From Cryomorpha sp963836915 (GTDB lineage: Bacteria; Bacteroidota; Bacteroidia; Flavobacteriales_D; Cryomorphaceae): a DNA stretch of 64,000 nt. Positions within the stretch are counted from its first letter, which is position 1. Each line of letters opens with the position of its first letter. The position numbers and the translations under genes are program-made. The DNA lies in the NCBI GenBank assembly GCA_963836915.1, contig CAWILH010000002.1, positions 2,480,001 to 2,544,000 on the forward strand, read 5' to 3'. Under the pieces are notes generated by a model. That model ran no database searches. It was not told the DNA's origin and saw only the letters and a list, made by a program, of their open reading frames with translations. This document shows positions 48,901 through 59,095 of this stretch, piece by piece.

Positions 48901-51900
48901 GCCGGCGGCATCTTGCGCAGCTCCGGCAGGTATATCAATGGTGATATCGCCGTTTCCATCGGGTGTGATGGCTACGGTGAAGGTTCCGTCGCCATTGTCG
49001 GTGATCGCCGTGGCCGAGCCATTGGCGACAAGGATGTCGCTTAGGTCAAAGCCGGAGACGAGTTCGTCAAAGTCGATGGTAACATCGTAGGGATTTGTAG
49101 AGTTCTTTATGGCTGGTTCGCCAGTGATCGCGACTGTCGGACTTGCGTCATCAAAGATTGTTGTGGCTTGCGTTGCGGCAAGGTTATCATTGCCGGCGGC
49201 ATCTTGCGAAGCTCCGGCGGGTACGTCGATGGTGATATCGCCGTTTCCATCGGGTGTGATTTCTACGGTGAAGGTTCCGTCGCCATTGTCGGTGATCGCT
49301 GTGGCCGAACCATTTGCAACGATTATGTCGCTTAGGTCAAATCCAGAGACCGATTCACCAAAGTCGATGGTAACATCGTAGGGATCGGTGTTGGCAACAA
49401 TCGCTGGTTCGCCAGTGATCGCGACCGTCGGACTCGCGTCATCAAAGATTGTTGTGGCTTGCGTTGCGGCAAGGTTATCATTGCCGGCGGCATCTTGCGA
49501 AGCTCCGGCGGGTACATCTATAGTGATATTGCCGTTTCCATCGGGCGTGATTTCTACGGTAAAGGTTCCATCGCCATTGTCGTTGACCGCCGTGGCCGAG
49601 CCATTGGCGACGATTATGTCGCTCAGGTCAAAGCCAGAGACCGATTCTCCAAAGTCGATGGTAACATCATAGGGATCGGTGTTGGCAACAATCGCCGGCT
49701 CTCCAGTGATCGCGACCGTCGGACTCGCGTCATCAAAGAATGTTGTGGCTTGCGTTGCGGCAAGGTTATCATTGCCTGCGGCATCTTGCGAAGCTCCGGC
49801 GGGTACGTCGATGGTGACATCGCCGTTTCCATCGGGTGTGATTTCTACGGTGAAGGTTCCGTCGCCATTGTCGGTGATCGCTGTGGCCGAACCATTTGCA
49901 ACGATTATGTCGCTTAGGTCAAATCCAGAGACCGATTCTCCAAAGTCGATGGTAACATCATAGGGATCGGTGTTGGCAACAATCGCTGGTTCGCCAGTGA
50001 TCGCGACCGTCGGACTCGCGTCATCAAAGATTGTTGTGGCTTGCGTTGCGGCAAGGTTATCATTGCCGGCGGCATCTTGCGAAGCTCCGGCGGGTACATC
50101 TATAGTGATATTGCCGTTTCCATCGGGCGTGATTTCTACGGTAAAGGTTCCATCGCCATTGTCGTTGACCGCCGTGGCCGAGCCATTGGCGACGATTATG
50201 TCGCTCAGGTCAAAGCCAGAGACCGATTCTCCAAAGTCGATGGTAACATCATAGGGATCGGTGTTGGCAACAATCGCCGGCTCTCCAGTGATCGCGACCG
50301 TCGGACTCGCGTCATCAAAGAATGTTGTGGCTTGCGTTGCGGCAAGGTTATCATTGCCTGCGGCATCTTGCGAAGCTCCGGCGGGTACGTCGATGGTGAC
50401 ATCGCCGTTTCCATCGGGTGTGATTTCTACGGTGAAGGTTCCGTCGCCATTGTCGGTGATCGCTGTGGCCGAACCATTTGCAACGATTATGTCGCTTAGG
50501 TCAAATCCAGAGACCGATTCACCAAAGTCGATGGTAACATCGTAGGGATCGGTGTTGGCAACGATCGCCGGTTCGCCAGTGATCGCGACTGTAGGACTTT
50601 CGTCATCAAAGATTGTTGTCGCTTGCGTTGCGGCAAGGTTATCATTGCCTGCGGCATCTTGTGCAGCTCCGGCGGGTACGTAGATGGTGATATCGCCGTT
50701 TCCATCGGGCGTGATTTCTACGGTAAAGGTTCCATCGCCATTGTCGTTGACCGCCGTGGCCGAGCCATTTGCAACGATTATGTCGCTCAGGTCAAAGCCA
50801 GAGACCAATTCTCCAAAGTCGATGGTAACATCATAGGGATCGGTGTTGGCAACAATCGCCGGCTCTCCAGTGATCGCGACTGTAGGACTTTCGTCATCAA
50901 AGATTGTTGTCGCTTGCGTTGCGGCAAGGTTATCATTGCCTGCGGCATCTTGTGCAGCTCCGGCGGGTACGTCGATGGTGATATCGCCGTTTCCATCGGG
51001 CGTGATTTCTACGGTAAAGGTTCCATCGCCATTGTCGTTGACCGCCGTGGCCGAGCCATTGGCGACGATTATGTCGCTCAGGTCAAAGCCAGAGACCGAT
51101 TCTCCAAAGTCGATGGTAACATCATAGGGATCGGTGTTGGCAACAATCGCCGGCTCTCCAGTGATCGCGACCGTCGGACTCGCGTCATCAAAGAATGTTG
51201 TGGCTTGCGTTGCGGCAAGGTTATCATTGCCTGCGGCATCTTGCGAAGCTCCGGCGGGTACGTCGATGGTGACATCGCCGTTTCCATCGGGTGTGATTTC
51301 TACGGTGAAGGTTCCGTCGCCATTGTCGGTGATCGCTGTGGCCGAACCATTTGCAACGATTATGTCGCTTAGGTCAAATCCAGAGACCGATTCACCAAAG
51401 TCGATGGTAACATCGTAGGGATCGGTGTTGGCAACGATCGCCGGTTCGCCAGTGATCGCGACTGTAGGACTTTCGTCATCAAAGATTGTTGTCGCTTGCG
51501 TTGCGGCAAGGTTATCATTGCCTGCGGCATCTTGTGCAGCTCCGGCGGGTACGTAGATGGTGATATCGCCGTTTCCATCGGGCGTGATTTCTACGGTAAA
51601 GGTTCCATCGCCATTGTCGTTGACCGCCGTGGCCGAGCCATTTGCAACGATTATGTCGCTCAGGTCAAAGCCAGAGACCAATTCTCCAAAGTCGATGGTA
51701 ACATCATAGGGATCGGTGTTGGCAACAATCGCCGGCTCTCCAGTGATCGCGACTGTAGGACTTTCGTCATCAAAGATTGTTGTCGCTTGCGTTGCGGCAA
51801 GGTTATCATTGCCTGCGGCATCTTGTGCAGCTCCGGCGGGTACGTCGATGGTGATATCGCCGTTTCCATCGGGCGTGATTTCTACGGTAAAGGTTCCATC

Positions 51901-54900
51901 GCCATTGTCGTTGACCGCCGTGGCCGAGCCATTTGCAACGATTATGTCGCTCAGGTCAAAGCCAGAGACCAATTCTCCAAAGTCGATGGTAACATCATAG
52001 GGATCGGTGTTGGCAACGATCGCCGGTTCGCCAGTGATCGTGACCGTCGGACTCGCGTCATCAAAGAATGTTGTGGCTTGCGTTGCGGCAAGGTTATCAT
52101 TGCCTGCGGCATCTTGCGAAGCTCCGGCGGGTACATCGACGGTGATATCGCCGTTTCCATCGGGTGTGATGGATACGGTGAAGGTTCCGTCGCCATTGTC
52201 GTTGACCGCCGTGGCCGAACCATTGGCGACGATTATGTCGCTCAGGTCAAATCCAGAGACCAATTCTCCAAAGTCGATGGTAACATCATAGGGATCGGTG
52301 TTGGCAACAATCGCCGGCTCTCCAGTGATCGCGACTGTAGGACTTTCGTCATCAAAGATTGTTGTCGCTTGCGTTGCGGCAAGGTTATCATTGCCTGCGG
52401 CATCTTGTGCAGCTCCGGCGGGTACATCTATAGTGATATTGCCGTTTCCATCGGGTGTGATTTCTACGGTGAAGGTTCCGTCGCCATTGTCGGTGATCGC
52501 TGTGGCCGAACCATTGGCGACGATTATGTCGCTCAGGTCAAAGCCAGAGACCGATTCTCCAAAGTCGATGGTAACATCATAGGGATCGGTGTTGGCAACA
52601 ATCGCCGGCTCTCCAGTGATCGCGACCGTCGGACTCGCGTCATCAAAGAATGTTGTGGCTTGCGTTGCGGCAAGGTTATCATTGCCTGCGGCATCTTGCG
52701 CAGCTCCGGCGGGTACGTCGATGGTGACATCGCCGTTTCCATCGGGCGTGATGGATACGGTGAAGGTTCCGTCGCCATTGTCGTTGACCGCCGTGGCCGA
52801 ACCATTGGCGACGATTATGTCGCTCAGGTCAAATCCAGAGACCAATTCTCCAAAGTCGATGGTAACATCATAGGGATCGGTGTTGGCAACAATCGCCGGC
52901 TCTCCAGTGATCGCGACTGTAGGACTTTCGTCATCAAAGATTGTTGTCGCTTGCGTTGCGGCAAGGTTATCATTGCCTGCGGCATCTTGTGCAGCTCCGG
53001 CGGGTACATCTATAGTGATATTGCCGTTTCCATCGGGTGTGATTTCTACGGTGAAGGTTCCGTCGCCATTGTCGGTGATCGCTGTGGCCGAACCATTGGC
53101 GACGATTATGTCGCTCAGGTCAAAGCCAGAGACCGATTCTCCAAAGTCGATGGTAACATCATAGGGATCGGTGTTGGCAACAATCGCCGGCTCTCCAGTG
53201 ATCGCGACCGTCGGACTCGCGTCATCAAAGAATGTTGTGGCTTGCGTTGCGGCAAGGTTATCATTGCCTGCGGCATCTTGCGCAGCTCCGGCGGGTACGT
53301 CGATGGTGACATCGCCGTTTCCATCGGGCGTGATGGATACGGTGAAGGTTCCGTCGCCATTGTCGTTGACCGCCGTGGCCGAACCATTGGCGACGATTAT
53401 GTCGCTCAGGTCAAATCCAGAGACCAATTCTCCAAAGTCGATGGTAACATCATAGGGATCGGTGTTGGCAACAATCGCCGGCTCTCCAGTGATCGCGACT
53501 GTAGGACTTTCGTCATCAAAGATTGTTGTCGCTTGCGTTGCGGCAAGGTTATCATTGCCTGCGGCATCTTGTGCAGCTCCGGCGGGTACATCTATAGTGA
53601 TATTGCCGTTTCCATCGGGTGTGATTTCTACGGTGAAGGTTCCGTCGCCATTGTCGGTGATCGCTGTGGCCGAACCATTGGCGACGATTATGTCGCTCAG
53701 GTCAAAGCCAGAGACCGATTCTCCAAAGTCGATGGTAACATCATAGGGATCGGTGTTGGCAACAATCGCCGGCTCTCCAGTGATCGCGACCGTCGGACTC
53801 GCGTCATCAAAGAATGTTGTGGCTTGCGTTGCGGCAAGGTTATCATTGCCTGCGGCATCTTGCGCAGCTCCGGCGGGTACGTCGATGGTGACATCGCCGT
53901 TTCCATCGGGCGTGATCTCGATCGCGAAAGTGCTAGCGTCGATACTCGTAAAATTGGCCTTCGATCCGTTGGCAACGATAATGTCGGTAACGTCGAAACC
54001 GAAAACATCTTCGGTGAATTCAATCGTAACCGTATAAGGATCCACATTGCTCACTGCACCTGGTTCACCCAAAATATCAACCACGGGGGCGCCGGTGTCG
54101 AGCGTGATTTCATTGGTGGTGGTATCTGTCAAAATATTACCCGCACCATCATCTATCGTTGCCTGCACTTCAAAAAATCCATCAGGGGATAGTTCATTTC
54201 CGGAAGGGATGGCCAGTGACCAAGTGGTGCCGGAGATGCTGAGATTTCCATCGCCCAATGTATAGGTGATTCCATCTACTAGTACGCTAAAAATAAAGCC
54301 GGGATTGAGCACTGCCGAGCCAGTGATAGTCAATAAATCATTACTGGAAATCTGAATGTCTACGGTAGGTTCGGCAGGTGGGTTGAGCGCAATTTCTACA
54401 GAGGTAAAGACTGGACATAGACCACCAAAAGCATATATGACCTGATAGGTATCAACAATAGAAGCGGAGAGATCTATCGAACCGTCACCAGCGTGAATCG
54501 CAAGCCCGATTGGCGCGGAAAATGTACCCCCAGTAAGTCCGGATACTACGGGCAAAGGATCAGTTCCAGTGCTGTAATACGTTGCTGTGGCATACGATAG
54601 ACTATTATTGCTCAGGCAAACTTGTGTTATATCATTCTCTCCTTGTTCGGTGGGATTGCCATTTCCATTTTCATCGGGATTAGTCCCAGCGTCGGAGAAA
54701 TCTTGGTTGTCGACAATAGCCGTAAAACCATCATTCGGAGCAGTAACGGCGGTAGAAACGATGGCTTGACCTGTATATGCCGGGCTGGTGGCGGCAGACA
54801 TATCTACACGAACCGTAAAACGGATGGTAGCGCTGGCAGATGCTGTGAGCTCGGTGTTACTGGCGTTATCTGAAGTTTGCAAAATGGCCTGATCGGCATC

Positions 54901-56769
54901 TCCATCATAGGTGGCGCTTATACCGCCAGAAGAAAAACTACCGGCAATGAGTGCTGGAGACACTTGCAGGGTAGCCGTGGCGCCCGAAGGCAGACCACTC
55001 AATATGGCATCTGTGATCTGAAGGTTGGGTGCAGGATTGGTGGTGCTAAAATTAGTAACGATGAGGTCAAAAACAACATCGAATATGGAGCCACTCACAT
55101 TGGTGGTACTCACGATATTTTTAGCAATACCTACATCGCCAGGACAGAGGCTCACGGCTAATTGAAACGATTGCTCAGAAAATTGGCATCCGGCGATGGT
55201 ACCAGTCGCGGTGTACTCGCCAGGTCCATTTACCGACAGGTCGGGAAAATTCTCGCCGCTCAATTCGATCCCATCACGGTACCATTGATAATCATCAAAC
55301 CCGGATGCCGTCAGGGTAACGGGCAGATTATCGGGTATACATGTCGTGGCATCATACCCGTTTGGAGTTTCTAAAACTGGTGCGGTGGTAAATCCGGAAA
55401 AGAAACCGGCACCACCTACATTTCCACTCTCAATAGTGAGCGATACCCTTATGGGGCGCGGGCTCTGCACACTTACATCACCAGAATAACCAGTGAGCTT
55501 ATAGGTTACGTAATCACTATTTCCGGTCACGGCCTGCGCCATACCGGATACATCTGTCGTAGTACCACCATCATCAGTGATAGAGACTGCTGCGCCTAAT
55601 TCTGCAATAACCTGAATCACGGGATTTCCGAGTTGATCGATATCCGGAAGGTCTACATTCGTACCACCTAGACAGACGATGGGCGGCATATAGTTCAATC
55701 CAAGCTGGCGCTCATTATCTGATACGCTCCCGTTAAGACCTTGATAGACATAGATTGGCTGATTGGCAGAGATATACATATTCTGATTGGCAGAATAATC
55801 GGTCGCCGTGAGTCGATAATAATCCCCGGCAGCGAGTGGGGTAGCATTTTCGGGCGTAGTGGCACCGTTGAGAAAAATATTGGTTCCATCCGTATGTGCT
55901 ACAACGATCACATTCTCGTTTGTCGTTCCTTCTCCTTTTACAAGAATATACTCAAACCCGGTCTCTTCAATGGATGCGATTTGATCTATCCCAATATCTC
56001 GGCCTTGCATTCCTGCCCCTGGCGAGCCGGCGAGCCATGAGCCAGAGTTCACCACAATGGCTTTATCAGACGATATTCTGGTTCCGTTTACATTATTTAG
56101 GTTGTCGGGAGCGACATTTGCAAAGGCAGCAAGGACATAAGACTGACCGGCATCAAGCGATACAGAGATGGTTCCGCCGATTTCATCTACATTTTGAAAA
56201 TCGACATTATCATAGTCGCTTACCGTAACCAACGTGTTATTTTCAGTGGCCATAAAACTCAGAACATGTGCTTTCCTCCCTTCTTCGCCGGTGGTATTAA
56301 AGATATGGCCGGAGCGAAATTCGGTTCCAAACCCGGCGGTACCCTTTGAAGTAAGAAAACCTGCTTGTGCGCCTTCATCGACCCGGATGCTTGCAAAGAA
56401 GGCCTTATTTGCCGTAAGGACAAGACCCTCATCACTCAGCACGGTGGCCAGCTCAGCATCGGTCACCAAAAATTTGGTGCCAGGTCCTTTGGATGCTCCT
56501 GTGGCTGTGCTCAGCGCAACAGAGACGGGAGCCGTACGACTAACGGTAAGGGGAGAAAACGAGAGTTCAACGCCTGCACCGTCGGTTACTTTAACTTGAA
56601 AAGGAGTCGTTTTTGGGGTGCTCACAATTAGGTAGATGTCATCACCACCCCCTTCGGCACGGTCTTCACGCCCATAAAAAGGGGGGATGTAATGCCGCGT
56701 GTCAAGCTGCGCAAGCAGATCGATAGAAGCGATCAAAAAGATAAGGGGCAATAGAAATCGAATTTTCAT
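45911..56769 (-). CDS. Giant T9SS type B surface protein with tandem Ig-like repeats, frameshifted
   Basis: Read as one gene of about 3,619 residues. Order: signal peptide (FLLPLIFLIASIDLLAQ); an IgGFc-binding-like domain (FGTEFRSGHIFNTTGEEG); an Ig-like segment and a DUF11-like segment (GDVGIAKNIVSTTN); a run of bacterial Ig-like (Big_12-type) repeats of 97 residues (47650-54060); two other Ig-like modules (GLPILTGTWAEGD); thrombospondin-3-like calcium repeats (DTDGDGVPDEIE, DDPDDDGDGI); and a gliding-motility-associated C-terminal domain (MGFSPNGDNSNSFW). The frame breaks at the GGG run 46636-46638; one added base gives GNWPLDLSGIGIPFDNGVYD. It is likely a surface adhesin, first in an operon with porP/sprF and ompA genes. 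Confidence 0.82.
47650..54060 (-). repeat. Tandem array of 22 near-identical 291-bp coding repeats
   Basis: Repeat boundaries recur every 291 bases exactly from about 47929 to 54040, with no length change. Each unit encodes 97 residues (SPTVAITGEPAIVANTDPYD to GNDNLAATQATTIFDD). Variation is limited to a few switch positions: GES/GEL, AITDN/AVNDN, GDV/GDI/GNI, AAQ/ASQ. Higher-order copies exist: a 582-bp dimer twice (49384-50547), an 873-bp trimer twice (about 50548-52293) and a 582-bp dimer three times (about 52294-54039). The two edge units and two further units near 47100-47690 are diverged. Copy number in the assembly may be unreliable. Confidence 0.9.
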
Positions 56770-56863
56770 AATAATATTAGTTCATGCAGCTGCTGTCGAT
56801 GTTTATGGAGCATTCACTGCGCTTCGATATTTCTACGCCGCCTTTCCCATTTATCGGGGTTTT

Positions 56864-57092
56864 ATTAGGTGAAATTTAAAGCCCATCAGTTGAAATTGGA
56901 TGCTTTAATGGATGGGTTGAGCTTTTGAAAAAACCAGTAATTCTATGTTTTTCTTTATGCTGTATCCCTTATAAAATGGGGATTTGCTAACGGGTATACC
57001 ATTCCATAGATGCTTTCATATGGATTTAAATTGCCACGCCTTATCTCTCAAAAGTCAAGGACTGAACCAATGGATTTTGAATTTCACCTAAT
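56864..57092. repeat. Old MITE-like inverted repeat between divergent genes
   Basis: ATTAGGTGAAATT (56864-56876) and its exact complement AATTTCACCTAAT (57080-57092) form 13-base terminal repeats. Inward from them the match continues for about 14 more bases with mostly transition differences. The 229-bp interval has no reading frame. It fills most of the gap between giant gene B (minus) and the GAF gene (plus). It may be an aged mobile element or a regulatory structure; no target duplication was seen. Confidence 0.4.
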
Positions 57093-57136
57093 GGATCGAA
57101 AGAAAACCGAAGAGACGGCGTAAGATTAATCAGTAC

Positions 57137-58357
57137 ATGAATTTTAATACTACACCTTCTCATAACGAATCGCAAAGGCTGGAAGCCTTAAATGCGTACC
57201 GCGTCATGGACACTTCTCCCGATGCGGTGCTCGATCAACTCACCGCACTGGCAGCAGAGATATGCGATACGCCAATAGCCGTGATTGCGCTTCTTGATGA
57301 TGAGCGCCAATGGTTTAAATCAAAAGTGGGGCTCGAAATAGAAGAGACGAAGCGCGATATATCTTTCTGCCAACATGCCATAAAGCAATATGCTTTTTTT
57401 GAAGTGGCCGATGCGCTACTCGATGATCGCTTCAGGGAAAACCCGCTTGTGACCGGCGATCCCAAAATCAGGTTTTACGCTTCTTATCCCCTAAAAGATA
57501 AATCGGGCTTTCTGCTAGGAACCCTATGTACCATAGACACAAAACCCAAACGTCTGGATGCCAATCAAAAGGGTATTCTCAAAAAACTCTCAAAGCTCGT
57601 GATGGCTCAAATCGATGAAAAATATAGCGGGCTGGCGGCTGCCGCCAATATGGAATCGGAATTAGGATTTCCCGATATTGGAAATGAAATCATGAACCCG
57701 ATGAATGCGGTGCTCGGACTTACTGAGATGCTGCTTGCCGACACTGATAAGCTGGATGATGATCAAAAAGAAAGTATAGAAAAGATAAAGCTTTCTGCCA
57801 GTAATCTAAATTCTTTCCTTTCTGGAATAGTAGATCAGAAAGCGTTAAGTAATGAAACTTTACGCCTAACCAAGACCGCATTTAACTTGAAAGAGCTGCT
57901 GCTCGAAATAAAAAACTATTACCACCCAGAGATTTCTAGCAGTCACTCAAATCTTGGAATCCATATCGATATTGATGTACCAGAAACGGTTGTTTTGGAC
58001 CGGGCGCGTAGTTCTCAAATCTTCAATTCACTTCTATTTCCACTTTTGCATAAGCTCAATGATAGCGTGGTAGCTATTAATCTAAAACGCTCTGAGAATA
58101 AAGAAGAAGGGAAAAATGGACTTCTCCGATTCGAATTATCCATCAGTGACCTTTCACTTTCGGTAGATGAAGCCGAGCGGTATATGGAGTATATGCAGGA
58201 TTCCGGTCCGACTTCTTCAAGTGCTACCCAGGCAGGTATGGGCTTCTGGTTTCAATCAGCATTGATGCTTATAGAACGTATGGGCCGCGTAGACCGAGAG
58301 AAGAGCTTTGCCTCCCACAGGGCGCTCTTCCTATCTTTTTATTTGAGCTATTTGTAG
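57137..58357 (+). CDS. GAF-domain protein with degenerate histidine-kinase core
   Basis: 406 residues. Residues about 25-165 form a GAF domain of the type in many sensor kinases (DTPIAVIALLDDERQWFKSK, CQHAIKQ, FYASYPLKDKSGFLLGTLC). A histidine-kinase dimerisation region follows, but its H-box reads GNEIMNPMNAVLGL: the phospho-accepting His is replaced by Asn (about residue 183). The C-terminal part follows the outline of an ATPase domain but lacks recognisable N, G1 and G2 boxes. It is therefore probably a pseudokinase or partner protein. A complete hybrid kinase and LytTR regulator are encoded convergently next door. Cytoplasmic: no signal or membrane helices. Confidence 0.8.
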   Translation: MNFNTTPSHNESQRLEALNAYRVMDTSPDAVLDQLTALAAEICDTPIAVIALLDDERQWFKSKVGLEIEETKRDISFCQHAIKQYAFFEVADALLDDRFRENPLVTGDPKIRFYASYPLKDKSGFLLGTLCTIDTKPKRLDANQKGILKKLSKLVMAQIDEKYSGLAAAANMESELGFPDIGNEIMNPMNAVLGLTEMLLADTDKLDDDQKESIEKIKLSASNLNSFLSGIVDQKALSNETLRLTKTAFNLKELLLEIKNYYHPEISSSHSNLGIHIDIDVPETVVLDRARSSQIFNSLLFPLLHKLNDSVVAINLKRSENKEEGKNGLLRFELSISDLSLSVDEAERYMEYMQDSGPTSSSATQAGMGFWFQSALMLIERMGRVDREKSFASHRALFLSFYLSYL

Positions 58358-58387
58358 ACCTGCGATCAATGCAGATGCAAATTCCGG

Positions 58388-59095
58388 TCAAGAAATATTC
58401 CGGATCGGACCACCTATGATTTTTAGGTTTGCGAAAAGTTCTGCTTTATAAGATGCAGAGACTATGATCGTCTTTTCGTGCACGAAGATAGTGTTGCTTT
58501 CGATACGGTCTATTTTATCAAGTCGCACCACATACGATCGGTGTACCTGACAAAATTCGTTTTTTGGAAGGCTTCGCAAAAAAGATTTCAAAGTATTGTA
58601 GATCAGATGAGTTTTATCCTTGCAGAAAATTTTTATGTAATCTCCAAAGGCTTGCACATAGCCGATTTCTTCAAGATCGATATGGATATAATTACTGCCT
58701 TCTTTTACGAAGAGCCGCTCATCTCTGGGCTGGATATTGCTAGCAGGCCTTTGCTGTGCTTTATTTACTGCACGCAAAAACCGTGCATAGCTTTTTAAAG
58801 GCTTGTGCAAAAAATCTAGTACTTCAAAATCGAAAGCTTCAAGGGCGTAGTCTTTATTACTACTTACAAGAATCACCTGCGATTCTGTTTTTACGGTATT
58901 CAAAAATTCCAGCCCCGACATCGCGGGCATTTGTACATCCAAAAAGATAAGGTCGGGTTCATTGTCTTTCAAGAAAGCCATGGGTTCAATGGCATCCTGA
59001 AAAGTACCGACAAGACTGAGACTAGGGGTTTTTTCAATAAATCCTTGCAGGGTGGCTGTGAAGAAAGTATCGTCGTCAATTATAATACAGTTCAT
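58388..59095 (-). CDS. LytTR-family response regulator
   Basis: 235 residues. Receiver domain with the acidic pocket IIIDDD, phospho-acceptor Asp53 (LIFLDVQMPAMSG) and the conserved Lys in FLHKPLKSY. The C-terminal LytTR DNA-binding domain starts near 130 (RLFVKEGSNYIHIDLEEIGY, VQAFGDYIKIFCKD, FCQVHRSYVVRLDKIDRIES). It starts directly after the hybrid kinase stop, with no gap, so the two form a two-component pair. Target genes are unknown. Confidence 0.93.
   Translation of the reverse strand: MNCIIIDDDTFFTATLQGFIEKTPSLSLVGTFQDAIEPMAFLKDNEPDLIFLDVQMPAMSGLEFLNTVKTESQVILVSSNKDYALEAFDFEVLDFLHKPLKSYARFLRAVNKAQQRPASNIQPRDERLFVKEGSNYIHIDLEEIGYVQAFGDYIKIFCKDKTHLIYNTLKSFLRSLPKNEFCQVHRSYVVRLDKIDRIESNTIFVHEKTIIVSASYKAELFANLKIIGGPIRNIS

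Noticed and set aside
47650..54060. A periodic array resembling a CRISPR
   Set aside because: The units are 291 bases long, almost wholly identical and coding; there are no short repeats with unique spacers and no cas genes nearby.
51496..54192. An 898-codon open frame on the plus strand, plus many 94-codon open frames every 291 bases
   Set aside because: They are antisense to giant gene B and arise because the exact 291-base period repeats any stop-free frame. The real coding strand has a signal peptide, known domains and a sorting tail.
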